Positions 41,581 to 50,579 of a DNA stretch of 64,000 nt are shown piece after piece; within the stretch, counting starts at the first letter, position 1; each line of letters starts with the position of its first letter. Origin of the DNA: CALJFL01 sp039964455 (lineage in GTDB: Bacteria > Pseudomonadota > Gammaproteobacteria > Pseudomonadales > Halieaceae); assembly GCA_039964455.1 (NCBI GenBank), contig JBDVXK010000025.1:62001-126000 (forward strand). The letters run 5' to 3'. The position numbers were made by a program, and so were the translations under genes. The notes below the pieces were generated by a model. That model saw nothing but the letters and a program-made list of their open reading frames with translations. It was not told where the DNA came from and did not search any database.

Positions 41581-42925
41581 CAGTGTCTTTATCAAGGTGT
41601 TCGTCGGCTTCTGGCTGATATCGATCACGGTACTTGCTAGCTGGTCGCTGGCGAACCGTTATTTTGAACTGATGCCAGGCGCCAATCAGCGGCCAGGGGA
41701 ACGACCCGGACCACCGCCGCAATTCATGCTGCAATTAAACTACAAGCTACAACACGCTGCGCGAGATGAGCTTCCGTCCCTGGTAGATGAGGCCCGCGAG
41801 CAACAAAACATCGAAATATACCTCATCAACCGGCAGGGACAGGAAATACTGGGCAAGAAGGTGCCAGATAACGTGGCCAGAATAGCGGCGCAGAGGCACA
41901 AGCCACGCAGACACAAGATCATTCGACAGGAACGCAGCCACTTTGCCGTGCAAACCATATACCGGCAGGACGAGGGGCCGCTTAAAGCTGTAGTTCAATG
42001 GCGGGCACCACGTGCTTTTATTGCCGCTCTGGGTGAGAGCCCGGTGCTCAGACTAAGTCTGGCAGTCTTGATCAGTGGCATCCTGTGTTACCTGTTATCG
42101 CGCTTCGTCACGCGCCGATTACGAGAGTTACGCAGTGCCTCCATGCGCCTGTCTGACGGGGAGCTGGATGCCCGCATCGCCGTTCGGGAAACCGGCGGCG
42201 ACGAAACCGATCAACTCGCTCGCGACTTCAACCATATGGCCGAACAGTTACAGCAGCGCATTGAGTCGGGAAAGCGCCTGTTAACAGATGTTTCGCATGA
42301 GCTGCGCTCCCCGTTGGCACGATTGCGCATAGGTCTTGCACTCGCTCAGGATCAACCTGAACGCACCGCTGAGCACCTGCAACTGATAGAGCGCGAAACC
42401 GAGCGCCTGGACGAACTCATCGGCCAACTGCTATCCAGCCAAATCGACAAGCTAGTGCTGGATCGCCACATTGACTTGCGCGTTTTATTGGAGGGCATCA
42501 CCAAGGACGCCGACTTTGAAGCAAGGGCTGAGCAAAAGCGCGCTGTTTTCAACAGCCCGTTGGACCAGGCGGTAGTCGCGTCTGCAGAGGACCTTTTACA
42601 CAAGTGTTTTGAAAACATCGTGCGGAACGCCGTGAAATATACACCCGCTGGCACAACGGTGTCGATTGATCTGGCAAGAACAGGCAGCAACTTTACGGTC
42701 GTGGTGGAAGACTGCGGGAGTGGCGTTCCCGAAGAGGAGCTAAGCCGGATTTTTGAGCCGTTTTATCGCGTTGACGATGCCCGCACGCGAGCCAGCGGCG
42801 GCCATGGTCTGGGGCTTTCGATCGCCCATCGTGCCATTATCCAACACGGCGGTACGATAGCTGCCAGCAATGGCCAAAAGGGTTTGCAGGTGTTGATAAC
42901 GCTACCTCTCGAAGGACCGGATTAA
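41573..42925 (+). CDS. cpxA: Sensor histidine kinase, CpxA-like
   Basis: The 450-residue kinase has two membrane segments (about 6-27 and 162-182) around a periplasmic sensor of about 130 residues with a Pro-rich start (RPGERPGPPPQF). A HAMP domain follows, then the H-box DVSHELRSPLARLRIGL, the N-box ENIVRNAVKYTP, and GSGVPEEELSRIF and GGHGLGLSIAH in the ATPase domain. It partners the overlapping response regulator. CpxA in other bacteria senses envelope stress; CpxP is not seen here. ATG at 41573 is chosen because AGGAAG lies 5 nt before it. Confidence 0.88.
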   Translation: MRSSVFIKVFVGFWLISITVLASWSLANRYFELMPGANQRPGERPGPPPQFMLQLNYKLQHAARDELPSLVDEAREQQNIEIYLINRQGQEILGKKVPDNVARIAAQRHKPRRHKIIRQERSHFAVQTIYRQDEGPLKAVVQWRAPRAFIAALGESPVLRLSLAVLISGILCYLLSRFVTRRLRELRSASMRLSDGELDARIAVRETGGDETDQLARDFNHMAEQLQQRIESGKRLLTDVSHELRSPLARLRIGLALAQDQPERTAEHLQLIERETERLDELIGQLLSSQIDKLVLDRHIDLRVLLEGITKDADFEARAEQKRAVFNSPLDQAVVASAEDLLHKCFENIVRNAVKYTPAGTTVSIDLARTGSNFTVVVEDCGSGVPEEELSRIFEPFYRVDDARTRASGGHGLGLSIAHRAIIQHGGTIAASNGQKGLQVLITLPLEGPD

Positions 42926-43004
42926 GCGGAAATCGGGATCGCAAAAGCACCCCACAAGATGCTAAAATTTCGCCCGCAAAAGTAACGCTGGAGTGGAATT
43001 TGTC

Positions 43005-43829
43005 ATGCTGGATATTAAGCCCGTAGCAGGCGCATTAGGAGCCGAAATAAGCGGCCTGGACTTGTCACAGGATCTGAGTGAAGCAGACACGCTGCGGATT
43101 CGAAAACTACTGAATACCTATGAAGTCATCTTCTTTCGTGACCAGGACATTAGCCCTGCCCGTCAGAAGGCACTAGCGCTCGCTTTTGGCCCGCTACAAA
43201 CTCATCCGGCCTATGGCACTGTCGAAGGATACCCGGAAATCACCATTCTGGAGAGTAAACCGGATAAGCCTACCAAGATCGAGGCCTGGCATTCCGATAT
43301 GACGTTCCGTGAGCACCCCCCTATGGCCACGGTACTCAAGTCTGTCATCATCCCGCCCAAGGGCGGCGACACACTCTGGGCAAGCATGACTGCAGCTTAC
43401 GATGCCCTCTCCTTTCACATGCAGACATTTCTGGAAGGCCTGATCGCCGTTCACAGCTTTGCGCATGGCTTCAAGGAAAGCCTCGCAGAACATGATGGCG
43501 CTGGCAGACTGATGGAGGCTGTAGACGCCAACCCACCGGTGAGACACCCGGTAATTCGCACACATCCGGAAACAGGCAGGAAAGTTATCTTTGTGAACAG
43601 TTTGTTCACAACACACATAGAAGGCATGCGCCCCGCTGAGAGTGATGCAATTCTCGAGTTTTTATATCAGCACGTACACACTGCTGAGTTCACATGCAGA
43701 TTCCACTGGCAGCCACACAGCATCGCCATTTGGGATAATCGCAGCACTCAACACAAACCCGTCAATGACTACTTCCCGGCGCATCGTCGTATGGAGCGCA
43801 TCACCGTCGATGGTGACAAGCCTTATTGA
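43005..43829 (+). CDS. TauD/TfdA-family alpha-ketoglutarate dioxygenase
   Basis: The 274-residue enzyme carries the iron motif HSD (His96, Asp98) in EAWHSDMTFRE and a distal region HWQPHSIAIWDNRSTQH with the third ligand His, followed by HRRMERITV with the 2-oxoglutarate Arg. It oxidises an organic compound with 2-oxoglutarate and O2. The family includes taurine and 2,4-D dioxygenases, and no neighbour narrows the substrate. ATG at 43005 fits the family N-terminus (DIKPVAGALGAEISGLDLS) better than the GTG at 42993. Confidence 0.92.
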   Translation: MLDIKPVAGALGAEISGLDLSQDLSEADTLRIRKLLNTYEVIFFRDQDISPARQKALALAFGPLQTHPAYGTVEGYPEITILESKPDKPTKIEAWHSDMTFREHPPMATVLKSVIIPPKGGDTLWASMTAAYDALSFHMQTFLEGLIAVHSFAHGFKESLAEHDGAGRLMEAVDANPPVRHPVIRTHPETGRKVIFVNSLFTTHIEGMRPAESDAILEFLYQHVHTAEFTCRFHWQPHSIAIWDNRSTQHKPVNDYFPAHRRMERITVDGDKPY

Positions 43830-43841
43830 GGTTTGAGCGAG

Positions 43842-45380
43842 TTAATCGCCGTTGATGTGAACTTCACCGGCTTTGATTCGACGCATGTAATCATTAACGT
43901 CCCGCTTTACCTCGGGAGCAAAGAAGTAGAGCCCCAGAATGTTCGGAATTGCGATAAGAAACACCATCGCGTCCGAAAAATCCAATACCGCCGAAAGCTG
44001 GATCATGCAGCCCAGTGCAATAAAGGCACAAAATACCGCCTTGAACAGCATTTGTGTACGCGCCCCTTCCCCGAAAAGATAAGTCCAGCCCTTAAGCCCA
44101 TAATAGGACCAGGCGATACTGGTTGAAAACGCAAAGAGCAAAGCAGCAACCGCCAACGGATATGGCGCCCAGCTTATATGATGTTCAAAGGACGCGGAGG
44201 TCAACGCAATGCCCTCCAACCCGGTATCAATAATCCCGTAGGGATATGCCGTTGTGACAATCACCAAAGAGCTGAGCGTACAAATCACCACCGTATCAAT
44301 AAAGGGTTCCAGCAAAGAGACCAGCCCTTCGGAAGCAGGTTCATCAGTCTGCACCGCAGAGTGCGCAATAGAGGCTGACCCAATACCGGCCTCATTAGAA
44401 AATAGAGCTCGCTGAAATCCGACGATGATGGCGCCTACCATGCCGCCAGTGGCGCTCTCCATCGAGAAAGCATTACCGACAATCAGGGCGATGGCTCCCG
44501 GAATCTGTTCGTAGCTCATCACGATAATAATCAACGCGGATATCACATAGAGCACAGCCATGAAGGGAACAATGTGTCCTGCCACCCTGGCGATTGAACG
44601 TATTCCGCCTATGATTACCACACCGACTGCAGCCGCTATGGCCAATCCGAACAACCAACCCTTGTCTGCAAAGAAGCTCTGCTCGCCGCCAGTGATTACC
44701 ACAAACTGCACATAGGCCTGATTAGACTGGAACATATTGCCAATACCGAGACAGCCTATAACCAGTGAAAGCGCATAGAAGCCGCCTAGCATCTTCCCCC
44801 AGCGCGGTGCACCGCGATCAGCCAGGTAGCGCTCCAGGTAATACATCGGGCCGCCGGATACCGAACCATCGGCATTATGTTTGCGATACTTCACTCCCAA
44901 GGTACATTCGACCAGCTTGGTCGACATAGACAGGAAGCCGGCCACAATTAACCAAAACGCTGCACCGGGCCCTCCAATTACGATAGCTACGGCAACGCCG
45001 CCAATATTGCCAATGCCAACGGTGCCCGATATCGCTGTGGCTACCGCCTGAAAGTGCGAAATTTCGCCACGCGCTTTCGGGTTGTGAAAGTGTCCTCGCA
45101 CATGACGCACCGCCAGACCAAATCCACGTATATTGATAAAGCCCATGTAAAAGGTGAAAAACACAGCGGCAACGGCTAACCAGAGCACAATCAAGGGAAA
45201 GGGCTGGCCTAGCAGATCAACCTTGTAGAACACCACGTTGGCAAGACCATTGGCAAGAGGCCGAATAAGGCCCTCCACCTGCTGATCAAAAGTTGCCGCG
45301 CTGGCTAAAGTAGGTAGTGAGAACAGGAGGGCAACAAGGGCCAGAAAGGCAGGGCGTTGTCGCCGATCAATATAATGCAA
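43842..45380 (-). CDS. Alanine/glycine:cation symporter family protein
   Basis: The 512-residue protein is an AGCS carrier with an N-terminal signal-like helix. GTVGIGNIGGVAVAIVIGGPG and the FSNEAGIGSASIAHS segment are family signatures, and about eleven hydrophobic helices are seen. It should take up alanine or glycine with Na+. The start appears to be TTG at 45378-45380 with no clear ribosome-binding site, and it begins 26 nt after the desaturase stop, so it may depend on that gene's transcription. Confidence 0.9.
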   Translation of the reverse strand: MHYIDRRQRPAFLALVALLFSLPTLASAATFDQQVEGLIRPLANGLANVVFYKVDLLGQPFPLIVLWLAVAAVFFTFYMGFINIRGFGLAVRHVRGHFHNPKARGEISHFQAVATAISGTVGIGNIGGVAVAIVIGGPGAAFWLIVAGFLSMSTKLVECTLGVKYRKHNADGSVSGGPMYYLERYLADRGAPRWGKMLGGFYALSLVIGCLGIGNMFQSNQAYVQFVVITGGEQSFFADKGWLFGLAIAAAVGVVIIGGIRSIARVAGHIVPFMAVLYVISALIIIVMSYEQIPGAIALIVGNAFSMESATGGMVGAIIVGFQRALFSNEAGIGSASIAHSAVQTDEPASEGLVSLLEPFIDTVVICTLSSLVIVTTAYPYGIIDTGLEGIALTSASFEHHISWAPYPLAVAALLFAFSTSIAWSYYGLKGWTYLFGEGARTQMLFKAVFCAFIALGCMIQLSAVLDFSDAMVFLIAIPNILGLYFFAPEVKRDVNDYMRRIKAGEVHINGD

Positions 45381-45406
45381 CTGCGGTTTTATTGAATTGA
45401 TAAGGC

Positions 45407-46309
45407 TTATCCGACGGCGTGACGTAATAGTGCACCATACCCGTGAAATTGCGGAACGCCAACCAGCGCTTCGCGCCCGCGCAAATGTTTTCGCAAAGCC
45501 GCCAGGCGATAACAGGGCACACTAGCCATAAAGTGATGCTCCATGTGGTAGTTAACGCCGTTGGGAGCAAACAACAACCGTTGCCACCAGGGCGCATCCA
45601 CCGTTCGGGTATTCATACGGGGATCGGAATCATAGAGGTCTGGTACTGCGGCATGCTCAGCAATCTGTCTTACCCTGATGATAAACATAAACACCGTCAT
45701 AAAGGCGCCGAACCACAGCAGATAGGCCCAGCCTATTCCGAATGCCGCCAGCACCAGGAACAGGGCGAACTGCACTGCCAGTTGCCAATAAAATGTATGG
45801 CCTGAACTGCCAGCCTCTCGACTCATAACTCCACCCTCCCCTCGCGCCAGGAAGGCCAGAAGCTTGAAGCCGGTCTGCCCGGTCAGGTCACGAATAGCCT
45901 TACGCCTGAAACTCTCGCGAGATATAGGGTAGGCCTCGTAATTGGGTAGATCAGGGTCATCGTGTGTTCCGGCCTTCTGGTGATGCGCCAGATGGCCTCT
46001 GGCGTAGGAAGGCATATCATTGAAAATCGGCATGGCGCAAAACCACTGCCCGATAAAGGTATTCAACCATGGAGTTCGAAACAGGGTTCTATGCCCGGCC
46101 TCATGCATAAGAACCGCCAGACCCAACTGCCGTCCAGCGAGCAACACGATGGCCGCCGGGATCGTTACAATATTTGGATAGGCCCCTACAACGGCGAAAA
46201 TCGCCGCGATACCCAGCCAGTTAAGGAGAAACAGGCGCCAGGCATGAAAGTCACTTTTGGCGGTGAACCGGGCGACATCGTCACGCTCAAGGTATTCATT
46301 AATTCTCAC
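45407..46309 (-). CDS. Membrane fatty-acid desaturase family protein
   Basis: The 300-residue membrane protein has the three di-iron histidine boxes: HEAGH (69-73), HLAHH (106-110) and HMEHH (255-259), with hydrophobic pairs at about 28-70 and 170-205. This is the layout of the acyl-lipid desaturase/alkane-hydroxylase-like superfamily. The preferred lipid and bond are not clear, and related members act as ketolases or hydroxylases. The start is GTG with AGGAA upstream. It leads a two-gene unit with the AGCS symporter. Confidence 0.9.
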   Translation of the reverse strand: MRINEYLERDDVARFTAKSDFHAWRLFLLNWLGIAAIFAVVGAYPNIVTIPAAIVLLAGRQLGLAVLMHEAGHRTLFRTPWLNTFIGQWFCAMPIFNDMPSYARGHLAHHQKAGTHDDPDLPNYEAYPISRESFRRKAIRDLTGQTGFKLLAFLARGEGGVMSREAGSSGHTFYWQLAVQFALFLVLAAFGIGWAYLLWFGAFMTVFMFIIRVRQIAEHAAVPDLYDSDPRMNTRTVDAPWWQRLLFAPNGVNYHMEHHFMASVPCYRLAALRKHLRGREALVGVPQFHGYGALLRHAVG

Positions 46310-46497
46310 TGTGGTAATTCCTGCCTCAACACTGCCAAATATCGTACCAGAACTGGCTCTTTGAATCAGGCAGGTGCTTCACCGGCGCACTGCGCTCGAG
46401 TTGGAGCCAGCGTTAGGAGATGTCTATCAACGATATTTGCTTCTAAGGCGAGCGACAGAGATAATTCCGGCCCTCATAAAAGAACCGGTATGCCACC

Positions 46498-47181
46498 TTG
46501 CAAAAATACCTGATCCTCTTACTGCCATTTCTACTGCTGAGCGCTTGCTCTGACCCGACCGAAGTTGCCCGATCTGCAATGGCCTCAATACACCCGAAGC
46601 GGACTGAACTGGAGTTTCGCGACCTCAGGGAGTTTTCTCCGGATATAGTCTGCGGCGAATACAATGCCATATCTGTGATGGGAGAAGAGACGGGGTATCT
46701 GCGCTTTATACTTCGATCAGGTAAGGCCGACAAACGCCCCAGTGATTCTGACTACGCCATCTATTGCAGCAAAAAACCGGCAGAGGCGCTAGAGAAATTA
46801 TTTGGTATCGGCCCGGTAGATAACAGCAATCGGACGCTCATGCAGATTCAAGCGGACTTCGGTGAAATATCTGCTGCGCTTGCGTCCTATGAGATGGATA
46901 TGTTCGTGCTACCAAAAGGAAAGTCCGGTTTAAGCCAGCTAACAGCTTCTCGCATGGATGTCTCGCCACCGAGAAAATTTCGACAAGGTGGCTATCTGAA
47001 AGAGATTCCAAACGACCCTTGGGATCGAGCCTATTTATATGAATCGTCACAATTAAGCGGGGTGAAAGGCTCCTATGAAATCAAGTCTCTGGGCGCCGAC
47101 GGCTTACCCGGTGGCTCTGGCCAGAACGCTGACGTCAGCACAGACCAAATGGGCTACCTGCAACACATCATCAACAACTAG
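46498..47181 (+). CDS. Lipoprotein with C-terminal GspG-like (type II secretion pseudopilin) domain
   Basis: The 227-residue protein starts with TTG and has a lipoprotein signal (MQKYLILLLPFLLLSAC, Cys17). Its first half matches no family I recognise. The second half, from about residue 117, reads DFGEISAALASYEMDMF, then GYLKEIPNDPWDRAYLY and SLGADGLPGGSGQNAD, which is the GspG core with its calcium-binding-loop region. It lacks the pseudopilin prepilin peptide and N-terminal helix. No other secretion genes are nearby. Function is unknown. Its stop shares CTAG with the convergent gene. Confidence 0.78.
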   Translation: MQKYLILLLPFLLLSACSDPTEVARSAMASIHPKRTELEFRDLREFSPDIVCGEYNAISVMGEETGYLRFILRSGKADKRPSDSDYAIYCSKKPAEALEKLFGIGPVDNSNRTLMQIQADFGEISAALASYEMDMFVLPKGKSGLSQLTASRMDVSPPRKFRQGGYLKEIPNDPWDRAYLYESSQLSGVKGSYEIKSLGADGLPGGSGQNADVSTDQMGYLQHIINN

Positions 47182-48239
47182 CCCAGGGGCGGATAGTTTG
47201 TATACCCCTCTGCTCCCGCCGCATAGAGACTGGACAAATCAAACTCGGCCAGCTCAGCGCCCTGTTCAAACCTGGCTACCAGATCCGGATTCGCGATAAA
47301 CGCCCTGCCAAACGCAACGGCGCTTAACTCACCACTGGCAACGGACTGCGTGGCTTCTTCGAAGCTGTAGCTTTCATTTCCAATCAATCGCTCAGCAAAA
47401 TAGCGCTGGCCCAGCGCAATATTGTCTACCCTGCCCTTGGGCATCCGGATGACGTGCAAGTAGGCAAGGTTCATGGGCTCTGCATTGGTCAGCAGGTAGT
47501 CGAAGGTTTCCTGAGGATTATCGTCAGCAAGGTCATTAAACGGATTATCCGGGCAGATACGCATGCCAACGCGATCAGGGCCTGCAACCGCTGTTATGGC
47601 TGCCAGGGCTTCCAACACAAAGCGAGTCCTGCCCTGCACATCTCCGCCGTATTGGTCATTGCGATGATTACTGCCGCTGGACAGGAACTGCGCCGGAAGA
47701 TAGCCGCTGGTGGCGTGAAGCTCAACACCGTCAAAGCCAGCCTCAAGCGCATTGATTGTAGCCGTGCGGTACTCACCAACAACCTGATCCACCTCCTCTG
47801 TGCCCAGGGCACGAGGTTCCACCAACGGCTGCATACCCGCTTCATCGGTATACAGTTCTCCGCGCGCACGAATCGCTGAAGGGGCGACAGTCTCACTACC
47901 CGAGGGTTTGTTTTGTGCAGCCGCTACCCGGCCAACATGCATCAGCTGGGCGACTATCGTGCCGCCCTTTTCATGCACGGCATCGGTGATCTTACGCCAG
48001 CCTGCCACCTGCTCAGGACTGTATAGGCCAGGGGTACGACAATACCCAATGCCATTAGCGCTGGGGGCAATACCCTCGGTAATGATAAGGCCGGCTGACG
48101 CGCGCTGACTGTAGTATTCCACCATTAGTTCAGTGGGCACCGCGCCATCACCTGCACGGCTACGGGTCATCGGGGCCATAACCACGCGATTACGTAATTG
48201 CAACGCCCCCAAGGCAAGGGGAGAAAACAGGTCAGTCAT
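47178..48239 (-). CDS. Old Yellow Enzyme-type NADH:flavin oxidoreductase/alkene reductase
   Basis: The 353-residue FMN enzyme has the OYE barrel: MAPMTRSRAGDGAVP near the start (Thr25), GGTIVAQLMHVGR, and GFDGVELHATSGYLPAQFL followed by NDQYGG. His175 is in place, but the second anion-binding residue is Ser178 where NemA has His and yeast OYE has Asn. The rest fits the NemA-like alkene reductases. It should reduce an activated C=C bond. The ATG overlaps the stop of the NTF2-like gene (TAATG), so it is the last gene of the leftward five-gene operon. Confidence 0.92.
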   Translation of the reverse strand: MTDLFSPLALGALQLRNRVVMAPMTRSRAGDGAVPTELMVEYYSQRASAGLIITEGIAPSANGIGYCRTPGLYSPEQVAGWRKITDAVHEKGGTIVAQLMHVGRVAAAQNKPSGSETVAPSAIRARGELYTDEAGMQPLVEPRALGTEEVDQVVGEYRTATINALEAGFDGVELHATSGYLPAQFLSSGSNHRNDQYGGDVQGRTRFVLEALAAITAVAGPDRVGMRICPDNPFNDLADDNPQETFDYLLTNAEPMNLAYLHVIRMPKGRVDNIALGQRYFAERLIGNESYSFEEATQSVASGELSAVAFGRAFIANPDLVARFEQGAELAEFDLSSLYAAGAEGYTNYPPLG

Positions 48240-48880
48240 TAGCGTACCCTTATGCGCGGCTCAGGCGCGCCACGTCGCATGGTGGTAAGAAATTCGTCCA
48301 AAGGCGCAGGTTCGGCAACCTCCGGGGCGCCATCACCCGGCAGACTGGCCCAGAAATCCTGCCAGGAGGGCCAGAGATCATGGTAAGCGCCCTCATAGGG
48401 TTCCCTGTCGGGCCAGCGCATTTTATTGTCACCCACCGGCGGTTTGTTCAGGTCGGTGGCGTACCAGTAACAGGGCAGGCGCCTGCGAAACAACCAGCGA
48501 CCGTCGATACGTTCATAATCGTCCCAATACAACATCTGCATGATCACCCATTCTGTACCGCCATCTGCACAGGGGGTTTCGTGCTCGTTCTTGGAATACA
48601 CCACACCATGGGCATGCTCTGGGTCATCGAATTCAATCACATGATTGCCAATATGGTGGGAGGTGCCGGTAAATTGCTGGCGCAGGGTATCGTCCAGCCA
48701 CTGTTTCAGATACGCCCTGCCGGTCTGCTCGCGGCTCACCCGAATATCCGCTGCGAACAAATTTACATGGGCATCGAGGTCGCGCATATCCAGCGACAGT
48801 GAATATTTTGCCACCAGCTGGCGTATTTCATCCAGCGCTTCCAGGCGTTCGATACGAGCGACAAGATCAGATTCACTCAT
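48239..48880 (-). CDS. NTF2/SnoaL-like protein
   Basis: The 213-residue protein has the SnoaL/BaiE-like cone fold: an N-terminal helix with LEALDEIRQLVAKYSLSLD, the strand SHHIGNHVIEFDD, and a YWDDYERIDGRWLFRRRL strand pair, followed by a C-terminal tail rich in aromatic residues. Such proteins isomerise or dehydrate cyclic substrates, and BaiE-like relatives act on steroids. No catalytic residues can be fixed here. It lies 3 nt after the SDR and overlaps the OYE gene. Confidence 0.82.
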   Translation of the reverse strand: MSESDLVARIERLEALDEIRQLVAKYSLSLDMRDLDAHVNLFAADIRVSREQTGRAYLKQWLDDTLRQQFTGTSHHIGNHVIEFDDPEHAHGVVYSKNEHETPCADGGTEWVIMQMLYWDDYERIDGRWLFRRRLPCYWYATDLNKPPVGDNKMRWPDREPYEGAYHDLWPSWQDFWASLPGDGAPEVAEPAPLDEFLTTMRRGAPEPRIRVR

Positions 48881-48883
48881 GCT

Positions 48884-49657
48884 TCAATCCCAACTGGCTG
48901 TGCCAGTAATCAATTCAGCGGTTCTACCACCGTCCACAACCAATTCAGCGCCGGTTACATAAGACGCCTCGTCGCTGGCCAGAAACAGAATAGCATTGGC
49001 ACATTCCACCGGATCACCGATTCTGCCAATAGGCAGGCTGCGCGCCGTGGCTTCCTGCGATGCAGCGTCGGGCATAAGACCTTCTGTTGGCGGTGTGAGA
49101 AAAACACCTGGAACAACCGCGTTTACGCGCACCCCTTTCTTGCCCCACTCAATCGCTGCATTGCGAGTAAGGGCCAGCATGCCAGCTTTAGCCGCGCTAT
49201 ACCCTGCAGTTCCCGCTGAACCCAACAGCCCGCAAACAGAGGCTACATTCACCACGGCGCCTTTATTGGCCTCAAGATGAACAAAGGACTCACGCATCAG
49301 GTACATTGCGCCATCCAGAGAGACACTGAAATTTAACCGCCAACGCTTGCTGCTATGGCTGGCCAACATGTCCGGCACGACAAGCACCGCATTGTTCACC
49401 ACAATATCCAGACGACCAAAGCGTTCAACAGTGTCGGCCACCAAACCTCTCACGGCGTCCTCATCTGTAATATCCGTGGCCCTTGCCATGGCACTACCAC
49501 CAGCCGCTACTATCTCGTCTACAACAGCCTGAAGCTCGGGCTCTCTTCTGGCAGCAACCACCACGCTGGCGCCCTCTTCGGCCAGCCGTCGTGCGGTGGC
49601 TGCGCCAATACCCTGACTGGCACCGGTGACTATGGCTACTTTATCTTGCAATCTCAT
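48884..49657 (-). CDS. Short-chain dehydrogenase/reductase
   Basis: The 257-residue classical SDR has TGASQGIG (11-18), NNAV at 88-91 (a variant of NNAG), Ser140 and the catalytic pair Tyr153/Lys157 in YSAAK. Arg37/Arg38 after the second strand (VVAARRE) favours NADP(H). CAGGAG precedes the ATG. It sits between the LLM oxidoreductase and the NTF2-like protein in the leftward operon. Confidence 0.92.
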   Translation of the reverse strand: MRLQDKVAIVTGASQGIGAATARRLAEEGASVVVAARREPELQAVVDEIVAAGGSAMARATDITDEDAVRGLVADTVERFGRLDIVVNNAVLVVPDMLASHSSKRWRLNFSVSLDGAMYLMRESFVHLEANKGAVVNVASVCGLLGSAGTAGYSAAKAGMLALTRNAAIEWGKKGVRVNAVVPGVFLTPPTEGLMPDAASQEATARSLPIGRIGDPVECANAILFLASDEASYVTGAELVVDGGRTAELITGTASWD

Positions 49658-49686
49658 GTTTGCGCTCCTGTATTGGCTCAGCAGGT

Positions 49687-50562
49687 CTACTGCGGATACG
49701 CCTGTATTACTCGCTTTGCAAATTCTTGCAACGCCTCAACTTTCTGATCTCGAGTGATGCTCTGGTCGGCCGGATTCCATGGCGTTACCGAAATATCTGT
49801 CACTCCCAGTGCAGCCAGCCTCTGATAGTCATCCAGGGTCCGTGCGGTCATATCGAAGGCATGGATCTCAAAATTCTCTCTACCGTTAGTGCCATACTCT
49901 ACACGCAGATCCTGCAGCGATGTAACCAGCGATTCCAGTGTGGCAAAATCGCTATTCGCCGATATCCAGCCATCACCCGATCGGGCTGCGCGGCGCAGCG
50001 CCGGCTTGGCATGACCGCCTATTAAAATTGGAACAGGCTTGGTGGGTGCCGGTGACAGCTTCATCCTGCCTATATCGAAGTGGTCACTGTGGAATTCAAA
50101 GTACTCGCCCGACATGGCGCCCCGGATGATGGCGATACACTCGTCCATCAGTGCGCCGCGGACTGCAAAGTCAACCCCGTTGTAACTGAAGTCTTCTTGC
50201 CAGGGGCTGAGACCCGCTCCAAGCGCGACTCTATTGCCGCTAATCACCGCCAGAGAGGAAAGCGCCTTGGCAAGCACCAGCGGCTGCCTCACTGGCACCT
50301 TCATAACGGCGGGGAAAAAGCGCAAGCGCTGGGTTACCGCCACCAGGCTAGCCATGGCAACAAAAGGTTCCAGCACCGGCATACCGTCAAGGGCTTGCCT
50401 GACTGCCTCGGTGCTCATATAGGGATAATCGGAACCCGTTACCTCGGGGTAGAACAAGCTGTCGGGAACCGCGAAGGACGTCCAGCCGCTCTCCTCTGCA
50501 GCAACAGCAAGGGCGGGATAGTCTTCTATCCCGCCCAGCCCTGTCATCAGCGTGAAACGCAT
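49687..50562 (-). CDS. Luciferase-like (LLM class) flavin-dependent oxidoreductase
   Basis: The 291-residue protein has the LLM TIM-barrel pattern: FTLMTGLGGIEDYPALAVAA, GWTSFAVPDS, a middle LAVISGNRVALGAGLSPWQEDF, and the PVPILIGGHAKPALRRAA segment typical of F420-type family members. It may use FMN instead. It starts 17 nt after the TonB receptor stop, so the receptor and this enzyme are very probably co-transcribed and act on one substrate. Confidence 0.88.
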   Translation of the reverse strand: MRFTLMTGLGGIEDYPALAVAAEESGWTSFAVPDSLFYPEVTGSDYPYMSTEAVRQALDGMPVLEPFVAMASLVAVTQRLRFFPAVMKVPVRQPLVLAKALSSLAVISGNRVALGAGLSPWQEDFSYNGVDFAVRGALMDECIAIIRGAMSGEYFEFHSDHFDIGRMKLSPAPTKPVPILIGGHAKPALRRAARSGDGWISANSDFATLESLVTSLQDLRVEYGTNGRENFEIHAFDMTARTLDDYQRLAALGVTDISVTPWNPADQSITRDQKVEALQEFAKRVIQAYPQ

Positions 50563-50579
50563 TTGGGTTTAGGTGGGCT

